A stretch of DNA of 64,000 nucleotides, taken from assembly GCA_937958995.1 (NCBI GenBank), contig CALGAP010000010.1, positions 248,001 to 312,000 on the forward strand, in the 5' to 3' direction. Positions 45,775-56,101 of this stretch are shown here, in pieces. The translations under genes were made by a program, and so were the position numbers. The notes beneath the pieces are model-generated. The model saw only the letters and a list, made by a program, of their open reading frames with translations. It ran no database searches and had not been told where the DNA came from. The stretch is from an uncultured Chitinophagaceae bacterium. GTDB lineage: Bacteria > Bacteroidota > Bacteroidia > Chitinophagales > Chitinophagaceae. The stretch's first letter is position 1; each line of letters begins with the position of its first letter.

Positions 45775-45823
45775 TTTCGTTTTGTTATCTTTTGATACAA
45801 ATCGAAAGAAATCGAAATCGAAC
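45775..45823. promoter_or_regulatory. Probable GlpR operator: tandem ATCGAA boxes before glpD
   Basis: ATCGAAA occurs at 45801-45807 and 45811-45817, and ATCGAAC at 45817-45823; an inverted TTTCGT lies at 45775-45780. The boxes are 6-10 bp apart, on one face or nearly so, 20-40 bp before the glpD ATG. TTCG-type half sites are known for DeoR/GlpR repressors. A near-match to the -7 box (TACTTTCG at 45772-45779) overlaps the inverted box. Binding is inferred. Confidence 0.55.
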
Positions 45824-45842
45824 ATAAGTGAAAAACTAACTG

Positions 45843-47429
45843 ATGCGAAATACCCTTGTTAATAGCCCGTATGAAAAACGAGCGAAGTCGCTGGAGCAGA
45901 TGGACACTGTGGCACAGTGGGACATCGTGGTAATAGGCGGCGGCGCTACGGGACTAGGTATTGCGCTCGACGCGGTATCGAGAGGGTATAAAACGTTATT
46001 GCTGGAGCAGGCCGATTTCGCAAAGGGCACCTCCAGCCGCAGCACCAAACTGGTGCATGGTGGCGTGCGCTACCTGGCGCAGGGACATATTGGCCTCGTG
46101 CGCGAAGCCAGTGTTGAACGCGGATTACTGCACCGCAATGCTCCCCATCTTGTCAAGAACCAGACCTTTATTATTCCCCTGTATAGTTACTGGGACAGAT
46201 TCAAGTACACCATAGGCCTGAAACTGTACGACTGGATTGCAGGAAGTTTGAGCCTGGGCTCCTCTGTTTTTATTTCCCGGCAGGAGACCATTGAGCATTT
46301 ACCCAATATAAAGACTGAAGGATTGGTCGGCGGCGTACTGTACCACGACGGGCAGTTTGATGATGCCAGGCTAGCCATCAACCTGGTGCAAAGTATTTTT
46401 GATCATGGCGGCTATGCGCTGAACTATATGCGCGTGGAAGGACTTTTGAAAGATGAGCAACAAAAAATTTCGGGTGTGGTTGCCCGTGATAGGGAGACCG
46501 GCAGGGAATACCGCATTCAAAGCAGGGCGGTGGTGAACGCCACCGGTGTGTTTGTCGACGATATCCTGAAAATGGATAACCCCTCGGGTAGAAAAATCAC
46601 CTGCGCAAGCCAGGGCGTACACCTGGTGCTCGACCGGGAATTTTATCCTTCGGATGATGCATTGATGATTCCCGCCACCAGCGATGGCCGCGTGTTGTTT
46701 GCCGTGCCCTGGCACCAAAAAGTGGTGGTGGGTACCACCGATACGCCGGTTGACGAGGCTTCGCTGGAGCCGGTGGCGCTGGAAAAGGAGATACAATTCA
46801 TTTTGCAAACGGCTGCTGAATATTTCACCAAAGTTCCGCAACGCAGCGATGTGCTGAGCGTGTTTGCCGGCTTGCGACCACTGGCTGCGCCGCAAAATGA
46901 AAACCAGAAGACAAAAGAAATTTCTAGAAGTCATAAGATTATGGTTTCGCCATCGCGGCTCTTCACCATCGTGGGCGGCAAATGGACTACTTACCGCAAG
47001 ATGGGAGAGGATATGGTTGACCGCATTGAAAAAACACTGGGATGGCCCCGCCACGGGTCGGCTACCGGCAACCTGAAGATTCACGGTTACCAGGAAGAAA
47101 CTGTTGCAGATGATCCGTTTTCGTTTTACGGCAGCGATGCCGGCAAGGTGAAGAAATTGATGAATGGCGACGCCCGGCAATGGATAAGCGAGAGCCTGAA
47201 AATCCATAAGGCGCAGGTGTTGTGGGCCGTGCAGGAGGAAATGGCCCTGACCGTAGAGGACATCCTGGCCAGACGCACAAGAGCTCTATTGCTCGATGCC
47301 CGCGAAAGTATTCGCATATCCCGTACCGTAGCAGAAATAATGGCGCAGACTTTAGGAAAAGATGAGACCTGGATTTCCCAACAGGTGAATGATTATGGCG
47401 CAATGGCTGGCAAATATGTTTTGAGTTAA
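45843..47429 (+). CDS. glpD: Glycerol-3-phosphate dehydrogenase/oxidase (GlpD)
   Basis: A 528-residue FAD enzyme that oxidises glycerol-3-phosphate to dihydroxyacetone phosphate at the inner membrane. The FAD site is DIVVIGGGATGLGIALDAVS (about 28-47), followed by GTSSRSTKLVHGGVRYLAQG, the GlpD signature. VVNATGVFVDDI and IVGGKWTTYRKMGED are also present. It is the first gene of the operon divergent from glpR, followed by a susC/susD pair after 248 bp. Function is firm. Confidence 0.95.
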   Translation: MRNTLVNSPYEKRAKSLEQMDTVAQWDIVVIGGGATGLGIALDAVSRGYKTLLLEQADFAKGTSSRSTKLVHGGVRYLAQGHIGLVREASVERGLLHRNAPHLVKNQTFIIPLYSYWDRFKYTIGLKLYDWIAGSLSLGSSVFISRQETIEHLPNIKTEGLVGGVLYHDGQFDDARLAINLVQSIFDHGGYALNYMRVEGLLKDEQQKISGVVARDRETGREYRIQSRAVVNATGVFVDDILKMDNPSGRKITCASQGVHLVLDREFYPSDDALMIPATSDGRVLFAVPWHQKVVVGTTDTPVDEASLEPVALEKEIQFILQTAAEYFTKVPQRSDVLSVFAGLRPLAAPQNENQKTKEISRSHKIMVSPSRLFTIVGGKWTTYRKMGEDMVDRIEKTLGWPRHGSATGNLKIHGYQEETVADDPFSFYGSDAGKVKKLMNGDARQWISESLKIHKAQVLWAVQEEMALTVEDILARRTRALLLDARESIRISRTVAEIMAQTLGKDETWISQQVNDYGAMAGKYVLS

Positions 47430-47677
47430 GGCCAGGTTCTGAGTAAATAAGACGGGTTCCTTGGTTGAGCTGCAGTCGCTGCAGGTTTTTGCAGGCTGAT
47501 TTGCGGCAAGTACTAGTCACGTCCCTATATGAACCTGATTTGTAAACATGAATAAAACATTCTGTTAACTATGAGATAACATACCGCGCGCAATTTTGGT
47601 AATACAAAGAAGCGCATATATATAATAGTTATGTAACAATTTATCTTCTTTTACACTTAACCAAAACAAAAGCAACA

Positions 47678-50600
47678 ATGGAACGCTTTACTCGACGATT
47701 ACTTGTCGCAATCCTGCTTATGAGCGCAGGGCCGCTATATGCACAGCAGGTTACTACTACCGGTAAAGTAGTATCGGCCGTTGACAGACAGCCACTGCCC
47801 GGTGTAAGCATACAAGTAGTGGGCACATCAACCGGTGTAAGCACCGGCAACGACGGCTCCTTTTCAATCACTGCTGCTCCCGGCAGCACATTAAGCATTT
47901 CTTTTGTGGGTTTTCTTACTCAAGAAGTGAAAGCTACGGCCGGTGACATCGGCACCATCATGCTCGAGGAGGATTCGAAAAGCCTCAACTCGGTGGTGGT
48001 GGTAGGTTATGGCACGCAGAAAAAAGCCAATCTTACCGGCGCCATTTCTGTGATGGACATGACCACCAGGGAGGGACAACCCATTCCCAATACCAGCCAG
48101 GCCCTGGCCGGTATGCCGGGTTTGTTTGTGAATCTCAGCAATAGCATGCCCGGTGTGGACAGAGCTGTTATCCGCATCAGGGGCTTCGGTACGCTGAACA
48201 ACAACGACCCGCTTGTTTTGGTTGACGGTATCGAATATTCGCTCGATGAACTGAACCCAAACGATATTCAGAGTGTCACCGTGCTAAAAGATGCATCTGC
48301 CGCCATCTATGGTTCCCGTGCCGCCAACGGTGTAATATTGGTTACCACCAAAACCGGTAAGGGCGCTTCCAAAACCAATTACAGCTATTACTATGGTGAG
48401 CAAAAAGCAACTTATCTGCCCGATGCTATCTGGGATCCGATCGTGTATATGAAACTGAAGAACCAGGCTTTGAGAAATGAAGGCAAGACGGCCATGGATT
48501 ATTCCGACGACGAAATTGCCGAATACGAAGCAGGCATGGCTACAGATCCCTTCACTTATCCTGCCAATAACTGGTTTGATATTGCGCTGGGCAATGGCGT
48601 AATTCAAAAACATGACCTGAGCTTTTCCGGCGGAACCGATAAATACAATTACCGGCTTTCTTTAGGTTACCTCGACAGGGTGGGGATTATGTTTGGTCCC
48701 GGCAATGACGAGAAGAAATATTCGCTGGGACTGAATGCCTCTATGAACGTGAGTAAAAGACTGAAGGTGGGTCTCACTTTTGACGGTTACTACCGCAAGT
48801 ACACCCAGCCTTTTTATACTGATTTCTGGAACTACCTGATGCGCACGCTTCCCATCATGACCGACACATTGCCCGATGGCCGTTATGGTAACAGCTGGCT
48901 GCGCACGCCCGGCCGAAACAACTGGGAAAACCCACGCATGATCGCGTACAATGGTTACCAGCACAAATTAGTACAGCGTTTCCTGGCTACTGTGTTTGCT
49001 GAATATAAATTGCCTTTCGACATTACCTATCATATCAAGTTGGGTGCTGATAAATACGATGGTTTGCTCTCCACATTCACCCCGCAGATGCAGACCTTCA
49101 ACCCCAAAACGGGAGCGGCTATCAACTGGAACAGCCCGTCAACTGCGCCGCGCGCTGCCAAGACCGACTATAACGATTTGAATCTTCATTTCTATAATAC
49201 ACTCAACTGGACCCGCACCTTTGGCAGTGCACACAATGTGAACCTGATGGTAGGTTCGAGCTACGACGATTTCAACAGCGACCAGTTTGGCGCCGCCATG
49301 ACTGGTTATCTCGATGGCTCGCTCGAAGCACTGAATGCGGGCACCATCCGCTACGACATCAGTGGTAATTTTACTGAAGACGTGCTGATTTCCTATTTCG
49401 GTCGTGCTAATTATGACTTCGATGGTAAGTATCTTTTCGAAGCGGCGTTTCGTTACGATGGTTCTTCGCGCTTTGCGCCCGGCCGCCGTTGGGGCTTCTT
49501 CCCGTCTGCTTCTGTAGGTTGGCGTATCGACAATGAATCATTCTTCCATTCACGTCATATCAATTTGCTGAAACTACGCTTCTCTTCAGGGCAAATGGGT
49601 AACCAGGCCGTTTCGCTGTACAGCTATGAGCCAACCATCAACCTGGGACAGGATTACAGTTTTGGCGGCACCCTGGCATCCGGCGCTGCAGCTACCGCTT
49701 ATGCAGACCCGCGCATTTCATGGGAAACAACAACCACCTATAACCTCGGCATCGATGCCGGTTTCTGGAACAATCAACTCACTGTCTCACTCGACCTGTA
49801 CAACAGGCGCACCACCGATATCCTGCGTACTGTAAATATTCCCTCGCAGGTAGGCGCCTTGTCTGGTGCGAAAGAAAACGTGGGTACGGTAGACAATAAA
49901 GGCGTGGAGCTGACATTAGGATACCAGGGCAAAATCGGCGAATTCGGTTTCGGTATTAATGGCAATGTATCGTACAACAGGAACAAAGTGGTTGACCTGG
50001 GTGGACAAATACTGTACAACGATGGCACCAACCTGTCGACCATCACGAAGGCCGGCATTGCGATGAATTCCTTCTACCTGTACGAAGCCGATGGTTTCTT
50101 CCAGAACCAGGACGAAATTGACAACCATGCTTTCCAGAGCACTAATACACGTCCCGGTTATATCCGTTATGTAGACCAGAATAAGGATGGCATCATCAAT
50201 GGCGATGATCGCATTGTTGTAGAAGTTTCTTCAAAGTTCCCCAAGTACACCTATGGTTTCAATCTCAATTTTGATTATAAAGGCATCAGGCTCGATGCGT
50301 TCTTCCAGGGTGTGTCGGGTGTGAAAGTTTATCCCACCGCCAACCTGGCATTTCCGTTCAACAACGGCGCCAACGCTACCTGGGAATGGGTGACCGATTC
50401 GTGGACACCTGAAAGGCCTAATGCGCGTTTGCCGATTGTGACCGAGGCCAACTATGGCGCGCGTGAAAACTTCCAGCCTTCGACATTCTGGCTGAGAGAT
50501 GGTTCATACCTGCGTTTAAAAAATATTCAGCTGAGCTATGAACTGCCCGGCAAATGGTTATCGAAAGTGAAAATTACCAGGGCGAATGTGTTCCTGAATG

Positions 50601-50725
50601 CGCAGAACTGGATTACGTTCAGCAGGTATAAAGATTTCGACCCCGAAACCACGCTTAACGTTTCCACACTGTATCACTACCCGATGCTGAAAACTATCAG
50701 CGGCGGTATCAATCTCACTTTATAA
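47678..50725 (+). CDS. SusC/RagA-family TonB-linked outer-membrane transporter
   Basis: A 1015-residue SusC-type transporter. Signal peptide 1-22 (ending PLYAQ), a carboxypeptidase-like regulatory domain (about 27-95), then a plug with the SusC hallmarks SVVVVGYGTQKKANLTGAIS, NDPLVLVDGIEYSLDELNP and VLKDASAAIYGSRAANGVILVTTK, and a 22-strand-type barrel. It forms a pair with the SusD gene that follows (30-bp gap). In the glp locus its ligand is likely a glycerol-phosphate compound rather than a glycan; this is inference. Confidence 0.95.
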   Translation: MERFTRRLLVAILLMSAGPLYAQQVTTTGKVVSAVDRQPLPGVSIQVVGTSTGVSTGNDGSFSITAAPGSTLSISFVGFLTQEVKATAGDIGTIMLEEDSKSLNSVVVVGYGTQKKANLTGAISVMDMTTREGQPIPNTSQALAGMPGLFVNLSNSMPGVDRAVIRIRGFGTLNNNDPLVLVDGIEYSLDELNPNDIQSVTVLKDASAAIYGSRAANGVILVTTKTGKGASKTNYSYYYGEQKATYLPDAIWDPIVYMKLKNQALRNEGKTAMDYSDDEIAEYEAGMATDPFTYPANNWFDIALGNGVIQKHDLSFSGGTDKYNYRLSLGYLDRVGIMFGPGNDEKKYSLGLNASMNVSKRLKVGLTFDGYYRKYTQPFYTDFWNYLMRTLPIMTDTLPDGRYGNSWLRTPGRNNWENPRMIAYNGYQHKLVQRFLATVFAEYKLPFDITYHIKLGADKYDGLLSTFTPQMQTFNPKTGAAINWNSPSTAPRAAKTDYNDLNLHFYNTLNWTRTFGSAHNVNLMVGSSYDDFNSDQFGAAMTGYLDGSLEALNAGTIRYDISGNFTEDVLISYFGRANYDFDGKYLFEAAFRYDGSSRFAPGRRWGFFPSASVGWRIDNESFFHSRHINLLKLRFSSGQMGNQAVSLYSYEPTINLGQDYSFGGTLASGAAATAYADPRISWETTTTYNLGIDAGFWNNQLTVSLDLYNRRTTDILRTVNIPSQVGALSGAKENVGTVDNKGVELTLGYQGKIGEFGFGINGNVSYNRNKVVDLGGQILYNDGTNLSTITKAGIAMNSFYLYEADGFFQNQDEIDNHAFQSTNTRPGYIRYVDQNKDGIINGDDRIVVEVSSKFPKYTYGFNLNFDYKGIRLDAFFQGVSGVKVYPTANLAFPFNNGANATWEWVTDSWTPERPNARLPIVTEANYGARENFQPSTFWLRDGSYLRLKNIQLSYELPGKWLSKVKITRANVFLNAQNWITFSRYKDFDPETTLNVSTLYHYPMLKTISGGINLTL

Positions 50726-50755
50726 TCAAACCAAACAACGACAAAATCATTCGAT

Positions 50756-52327
50756 ATGAAAAAGATATTTTTAATCATAGGACTTACGGGGCTTTTTGCA
50801 GCAGGTTGCAACAAGAGCCTGTTAGATACCTCGCCTGAAGACAGGTACACCGAAAGTAATTTCTGGGTTTCGGAACAGGCGGCGCAGGCGGCGCTTACTG
50901 CCTGCTATGCCACGCTCAGGCACGAGGGTATATGGGGTGGTGCTTCTACGCCTTTGCTGGAAGAAACTGCTTCGCCCAACGCTTACAACTATGGCAATAC
51001 CATGGCGTACAACGTGATTGCCGAAGGATTGCAGTCTGCCACTTCAGGCGGCATCATCGCGGCACGTTGGAAAGGAGCTTACCAGGGAATCGGCCGCTGC
51101 AATACTTTCCTGGTAAAAGTGGATGAGGTGGCTGAACTGAGCGAGGAGACCAAAGCTTACATGAAAGCACAAGCGCTTTTCCTGCGTGCTTTCTATTACT
51201 GGATGCTCGCCGCCTATTATGGTGATGCTCCGCTGATCCTCGATGCGCCCGATAAGAGCACGCAAGGCGACCTGCCTCGTACACCCAAAGAGCAGCTGTT
51301 TGCGCAAATTCTTACCGACCTCAATACTGCTGCCGCCGATCTTCCCCTGAAAAACAGCGCGGGCAACCAGGGTCGCGCCACAAAAGGCGCTGCGTTGGCT
51401 ATGAAAGCAAGAGTGTTGTTATTTCTCGCCAGCCCGCTCATGAATCCTTCAGGCGATGTAAGCAAATGGCAGGCTGCACGCGATGCTGCCAAAGAAGTGA
51501 TGGATATGGCAGGCGCCGCTGGTTATGGGTTGTTTGAAAACTACCGCGCGCTGTTCCTGCCCGCCAACGAAAACAATAAGGAAGTGATCTTCGACGTGCA
51601 GTTCATGTTTCCCGACCAGGGCAATTCCTTCGACCTCATCGGTCGTCAGTACAATTCTAATGCACCGTTGCTCGACCTGGCCGAGGCCTATGAAATGCAG
51701 GCCACAGGTCTTCCCATTACCGACCCGGCTTCAGGTTACGATCCCACTGAGCCTTACAAAGGGCGCGATCCGCGTTTGTACGCCACCATCGTGTATCCCG
51801 GTGATACTTTTATGAATGTGCCGGTTACACCCTCACGTTTCGCCATCACGGGCTATGGCATGAAGAAATACACCATTTATGATAAAGGTCCTGCCCCCGC
51901 AGGCCAGAGCGATCTGAAAGATGGTCAGTCTGAAACCAACTTCATTGTGTTGCGCTATGCCGACGTGTTGCTGATGTATGCCGAAGCGCAAAATGAAGTG
52001 TCGGGCCCCGACCAAAGCGTGTACGACGCCATCAACCTGGTTCGCGAAAGAGTTAACATGCCCGCGTTAACACCCGGACACACCCAGGAAGAACTCCGCG
52101 AGCTGATCCGCCACGAACGCCGCGTAGAGTTTGCGGGAGAAGCGCAATACTACACGGATATCCGTCGCTGGAAGACCGCGGAAGTTGTGCTGAACGGTCC
52201 TATTCACAAATACGATGGCAGCGTTATCGAGACCAGGCATTTCAATCCCAACCGCGATTACTGGTGGCCGATAGCTCAAACCGAACTCGATCTGAATCCC
52301 GAACTGCAACAAACTCCTGGCTATTGA
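50756..52327 (+). CDS. SusD/RagB-family surface lipoprotein
   Basis: A 523-residue SusD-type binding lipoprotein. Lipobox with Cys18 (LFAAGC), then CNKSLLDTSPEDRYTESNFW-type start, TPR-like helices, and the typical C-terminal RRVEFAGEAQYYTDIRRWKTAE ... NRDYWWPIAQTELDLNPEL block (shortened here to key stretches). It would capture the ligand and pass it to the SusC pore. Same operon as SusC and a metallophosphoesterase. Confidence 0.94.
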   Translation: MKKIFLIIGLTGLFAAGCNKSLLDTSPEDRYTESNFWVSEQAAQAALTACYATLRHEGIWGGASTPLLEETASPNAYNYGNTMAYNVIAEGLQSATSGGIIAARWKGAYQGIGRCNTFLVKVDEVAELSEETKAYMKAQALFLRAFYYWMLAAYYGDAPLILDAPDKSTQGDLPRTPKEQLFAQILTDLNTAAADLPLKNSAGNQGRATKGAALAMKARVLLFLASPLMNPSGDVSKWQAARDAAKEVMDMAGAAGYGLFENYRALFLPANENNKEVIFDVQFMFPDQGNSFDLIGRQYNSNAPLLDLAEAYEMQATGLPITDPASGYDPTEPYKGRDPRLYATIVYPGDTFMNVPVTPSRFAITGYGMKKYTIYDKGPAPAGQSDLKDGQSETNFIVLRYADVLLMYAEAQNEVSGPDQSVYDAINLVRERVNMPALTPGHTQEELRELIRHERRVEFAGEAQYYTDIRRWKTAEVVLNGPIHKYDGSVIETRHFNPNRDYWWPIAQTELDLNPELQQTPGY

Positions 52328-52328
52328 T

Positions 52329-53747
52329 ATGAAGAGAAGAAAATTTATCAAACAAATAACCGGCCTGGCAGGCGGAGCAATTACCGTCGCCTGCTGGCCG
52401 GGCGGTTTGCTGGGCGCAAACGATAAGAACCGCATCAGGGGAAGAATCTTGTCGCGCGGAAAAGGATTAAAAGGAGTAGTGGTAAGCGATGGATTCTCGG
52501 TAACCATCACCGATGCCAAAGGCAGGTATGAACTGGCGCGCAATGCGGCCGCACAGTTTGTGTCGGTATCTGTGCCTTCAGGGTACCAGTTTCCCCACGA
52601 AAATCATATTACACGCTGCTACCAGCGCATTGATGCGGGTAAAAATGAATATGACTTTTCACTGCAGCCTTTATCAAAAGATGACAGCCGGCACCGCTTC
52701 ATTATCTGGGCCGACCCGCAGGTGAAGAATGCGAGCGATGTGGAGAAGCTGATGAGCCAGTCTGTACCCGATATGCAGAAATATTTTTCTCAATCAGATT
52801 TTCCCCTGCACGGCATTACCGTGGGTGATATCGTGTGGGATGAACACGCTTTATTCAACGACTACAACAGAGCCATCAGGGAAATAAGCATTCCTTTCTT
52901 CCAGGTACTCGGTAACCACGACCAGGATTACCAGGGCACCGATGATTCCGTATCCGATGTCACTTTTAAATCGCACTATGGCCCCACGTACTATTCATTC
53001 AACAGGGGCAAAGCGCATTATGTGGTACTGGACGATGTCCGGTACCTGGGGAAAGGAAAATCTTATGACGGATATATTCCTGAACACCAGTTGGAATGGC
53101 TGAAAAAAGACCTGGTATATGTCCCCAAAGACCATCTCGTGATCATTTGCCTGCATATTCCCGTATGCACCGGTGTGTCGAATCGTGATGCGTTGTATGA
53201 GATTATTAAACCTTATAAAGCGCATATTATGTCGGGACACACGCATACCAATTACAATGTGGAGCAGGGAAATATTTATGAACACGTGCATGGTACTGTC
53301 TGCGGCGCCTGGTGGACCGGTCCCATCTGCGGCGATGGCACGCCGCCGGGTTATGCGGTGTATGAAGTGAATGGAAATGATCTGCAATGGCATTACAAAT
53401 CTGTGGGCAAGGATTTGAATTATCAATCCAGTATATTTATGCACACTAATGAAGCGGGACAACGCGAAATGGTGGCGAATGTGTGGAACTGGGATCCGGG
53501 CTGGAAGGTGAGCTGGGAAGCTGATGGATCGTTAAAGGGTGAACTGGCGGCCACTGAAGGTTATGATCCGCTCGCAGTAAATCTTTACAAAGGCGGTGAG
53601 TTGCCAGCAGGCAGGCCCTTTGTAGAGCCTAAGAAGACAAAACATATTTTTAAAACGATTGTACCCGATGGTGTCAGCACGGTGAAGTTGCTGGCCACCG
53701 ATCGTTTCGGCAACAGGTTTGAAACGATAGCAAGGGTAAATGCCTGA
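52329..53747 (+). CDS. Exported calcineurin-like metallophosphoesterase
   Basis: A 472-residue protein with a Tat-like signal (MKRRKFIKQITGLAGG...). An N-terminal beta domain (about 35-120) precedes a metallophosphatase core with ADPQV (first metal site, DxQ rather than DxH), GDIVWDEH, LGNHDQDY, CLHIPVC and SGHTHTNY. A C-terminal beta domain (about 330-472) ends the protein. This layout is common in Bacteroidota phosphoesterases next to SusCD pairs. It starts 2 bp after susD and 43 bp before glpK, so it likely frees phosphate or glycerol from the imported ligand in the periplasm. Exact bond cut is unknown. Confidence 0.85.
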   Translation: MKRRKFIKQITGLAGGAITVACWPGGLLGANDKNRIRGRILSRGKGLKGVVVSDGFSVTITDAKGRYELARNAAAQFVSVSVPSGYQFPHENHITRCYQRIDAGKNEYDFSLQPLSKDDSRHRFIIWADPQVKNASDVEKLMSQSVPDMQKYFSQSDFPLHGITVGDIVWDEHALFNDYNRAIREISIPFFQVLGNHDQDYQGTDDSVSDVTFKSHYGPTYYSFNRGKAHYVVLDDVRYLGKGKSYDGYIPEHQLEWLKKDLVYVPKDHLVIICLHIPVCTGVSNRDALYEIIKPYKAHIMSGHTHTNYNVEQGNIYEHVHGTVCGAWWTGPICGDGTPPGYAVYEVNGNDLQWHYKSVGKDLNYQSSIFMHTNEAGQREMVANVWNWDPGWKVSWEADGSLKGELAATEGYDPLAVNLYKGGELPAGRPFVEPKKTKHIFKTIVPDGVSTVKLLATDRFGNRFETIARVNA

Positions 53748-53789
53748 TGAAAAAATGAGAAAAGAATCGCTACAACACATAACACAACT

Positions 53790-55277
53790 ATGGCAGAATA
53801 CATCTTATCATTCGACCAGGGTACTACCAGTTCGCGCGCCATTGTTTTTGATAATGGCGGAAATATTATAGCAGTAGCGCAGAAGGAATTTACACAAATC
53901 TATCCCCGGCCGGGTTGGGTAGAGCACGATCCGGCAGAGATATGGTCTTCGCAATTGTCGGTGGCAACTGAAGTAGTAGCCAAAGCAAACCTGAAAGCAA
54001 AAGATATTGCAGCGATTGGCATCACCAACCAGCGCGAGACAGCCATAGTCTGGGATCGGGAATCCGGTACGCCGATTCATAATGCTATTGTGTGGCAAGA
54101 CAGGCGCACGGCGGAGTTTTGTGACGAACTGAAGAAGAAATATGGCAGCGCCATCCAGGAGAAAACCGGGTTGATTGTGGATGCTTATTTTTCCGCTACC
54201 AAAGTGCGCTGGATCCTTGATAATGTGAAAGGCGCGCGTGAAAAAGCGGTCGCAGGTAAACTGGCTTTTGGTACGGTAGATGCCTGGCTGGTATGGAAAC
54301 TCACCGGCGGTAAAGTGCATGCAACGGATATCACCAATGCTTCGCGCACCATGCTGTTTAATATCAACACTTGTAAGTGGGATGATGAACTATTGCAATG
54401 GCTGGATATACCCGCGAGCATGCTGCCTGAAGTAAAATCATCGAGCGAGATTTTTGGACATACAGCCGAACAGATCCTCGCGGCCAAAATTCCCATCGCA
54501 GGCATTGCAGGTGATCAGCAGGCAGCTTTATTTGGACAAATGTGCGTGGAGAAAGGTATGGTGAAAAATACCTATGGCACGGGTTGCTTTATGCTGATGA
54601 ATATAGGTGATAAACCCATTTTATCGAAAAACAATCTTGTCACCACCATTGCCTGGCAGGTAGACGGAAAGGTGCAGTACGCCCTGGAAGGAAGTATATT
54701 TATCGGCGGAGCCGTAGTGCAATGGCTGCGCGATGGATTGGGTATTATTGAAACTTCCTCTGCTGTTGAACAACTGGCTGCGAAGGTACCTGACAATGGC
54801 GGTGTGTACCTGGTGCCTGCCTTTGCGGGTCTTGGTGCGCCGCACTGGAATCAATACGCACGCGGCACCATGGTGGGCATTACAAGGGGCACCACCTCGG
54901 CACATATTGCACGCGCCGCGCTCGAAAGCATTGCACTGCAAACCATGGATGTGTTAAAGGCCATGGAGGCCGACGCAGGCGCACGTATTACTGAGCTGAG
55001 AGTGGATGGCGGCGCCACCGTAAATGATTTGCTGATGCAGATACAGGCGAACGTGCTGGATGCAAAAGTGGTAAGACCAGGGGTGACAGAAACCACCGCG
55101 CTGGGAGCCGCATACCTTGCGGGTTTGGCGGTGGGTTACTGGAAAAATATTGAAGAGATTCATAAGCAATGGAAACCGGCTAAGACATTTTCTCCCGACA
55201 CCTCGAAAACAAAAGAGCTGACGAAAGGATGGGAGCGAGCCGTAAAAGCAGCGAAGGCCTGGGCTGCGGAGGGATAA
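53790..55277 (+). CDS. glpK: Glycerol kinase (GlpK)
   Basis: A 495-residue FGGY kinase that phosphorylates glycerol. N-terminal phosphate loop SFDQGTTSSRAIVFD; substrate region TNQRETAIVWDRESGTPIHNAIVWQDRR (key residues Arg-Glu and Trp); GLGAPHWNQYARG, and LRVDGGATVNDLLMQ near the C-terminus. Length is standard. In the operon with glpF and glpD, it commits glycerol to the lower pathway. Confidence 0.96.
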   Translation: MAEYILSFDQGTTSSRAIVFDNGGNIIAVAQKEFTQIYPRPGWVEHDPAEIWSSQLSVATEVVAKANLKAKDIAAIGITNQRETAIVWDRESGTPIHNAIVWQDRRTAEFCDELKKKYGSAIQEKTGLIVDAYFSATKVRWILDNVKGAREKAVAGKLAFGTVDAWLVWKLTGGKVHATDITNASRTMLFNINTCKWDDELLQWLDIPASMLPEVKSSSEIFGHTAEQILAAKIPIAGIAGDQQAALFGQMCVEKGMVKNTYGTGCFMLMNIGDKPILSKNNLVTTIAWQVDGKVQYALEGSIFIGGAVVQWLRDGLGIIETSSAVEQLAAKVPDNGGVYLVPAFAGLGAPHWNQYARGTMVGITRGTTSAHIARAALESIALQTMDVLKAMEADAGARITELRVDGGATVNDLLMQIQANVLDAKVVRPGVTETTALGAAYLAGLAVGYWKNIEEIHKQWKPAKTFSPDTSKTKELTKGWERAVKAAKAWAAEG

Positions 55278-55333
55278 GGAAAAGGGAACAAACTAAGTCA
55301 ATCATCGAAAATTGAAAAAATAAAACGATTGTT

Positions 55334-56065
55334 ATGTCACCATTTATGGCCGAGCTCATCGGCACAATGTTCCTGATCTTGTTGGGTACTGGTGTTGTGG
55401 CGAATGTAATTTTAAAAGGTACCAAAGGTTTTAACAGTGGCTGGATTGTGATTACTACGGGTTGGGCGCTGGCAGTGTATGTGGGTGTGGTGATTGCAGA
55501 TCCCTATAGCGGCGCGCATATCAACCCGGCTGTCACCATCGGCCTGGCCACCGCAGGAAAATTCCCCTGGCAGGACGTAGGCTCTTATATCGGCGCACAA
55601 ATGATCGGCGCCTTCCTGGGGGCGTCCATTACCTGGCTGGTATACCGCGATCATTTTAATGTGACCACCGAACCCGACACGCAACTGGCAGTATTCAGTA
55701 CGGGACCGGCTATACGAAATTCATTTTTCAATTTAATGAGCGAGATTGTAGGAACCTTCGTGTTGATCTTTGTTGTGTTTTATTTTACTGATGCTGAAAT
55801 AAAAGAGCAGTCAACCAAGATCGGTCTTGGTTCCATCGGCGCGCTGCGGGTCGCCTTCCTGGTGTGGGCAATTGGTTTATCGCTGGGAGGAACTACGGGT
55901 TATGCCATCAATCCCGCGAGAGACCTGGGGCCACGCATTGCGCACGCTATTTTACCAATAAAGCATAAAGGCAGCAGCCACTGGCACTATGCGTGGATAC
56001 CGGTTATCGGGCCGTTTATTGGTGCGGCTATTGCGGCAGGGCTGTATTTGATATTAAGTAGCTAG
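55334..56065 (+). CDS. glpF: Glycerol uptake facilitator (GlpF, MIP family)
   Basis: A 243-residue inner-membrane channel with six main segments and the two NPA motifs (residues 64-66 in AHINPAVTIG and 193-195 in YAINPARDLGPR). The Asp that follows NPAR (residue 197) marks glycerol facilitators rather than water-only aquaporins. It starts 56 bp after glpK. Confidence 0.94.
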   Translation: MSPFMAELIGTMFLILLGTGVVANVILKGTKGFNSGWIVITTGWALAVYVGVVIADPYSGAHINPAVTIGLATAGKFPWQDVGSYIGAQMIGAFLGASITWLVYRDHFNVTTEPDTQLAVFSTGPAIRNSFFNLMSEIVGTFVLIFVVFYFTDAEIKEQSTKIGLGSIGALRVAFLVWAIGLSLGGTTGYAINPARDLGPRIAHAILPIKHKGSSHWHYAWIPVIGPFIGAAIAAGLYLILSS

Positions 56066-56101
56066 ATTCTTACCTGAATAATGTGCTCTCAAAGGTGCCA
56101 G

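Noticed and set aside
46371..47207. Minus-strand ORF of 278 codons inside glpD
   Set aside because: Antisense to an unambiguous GlpD sequence, and no homology or start context supports it.
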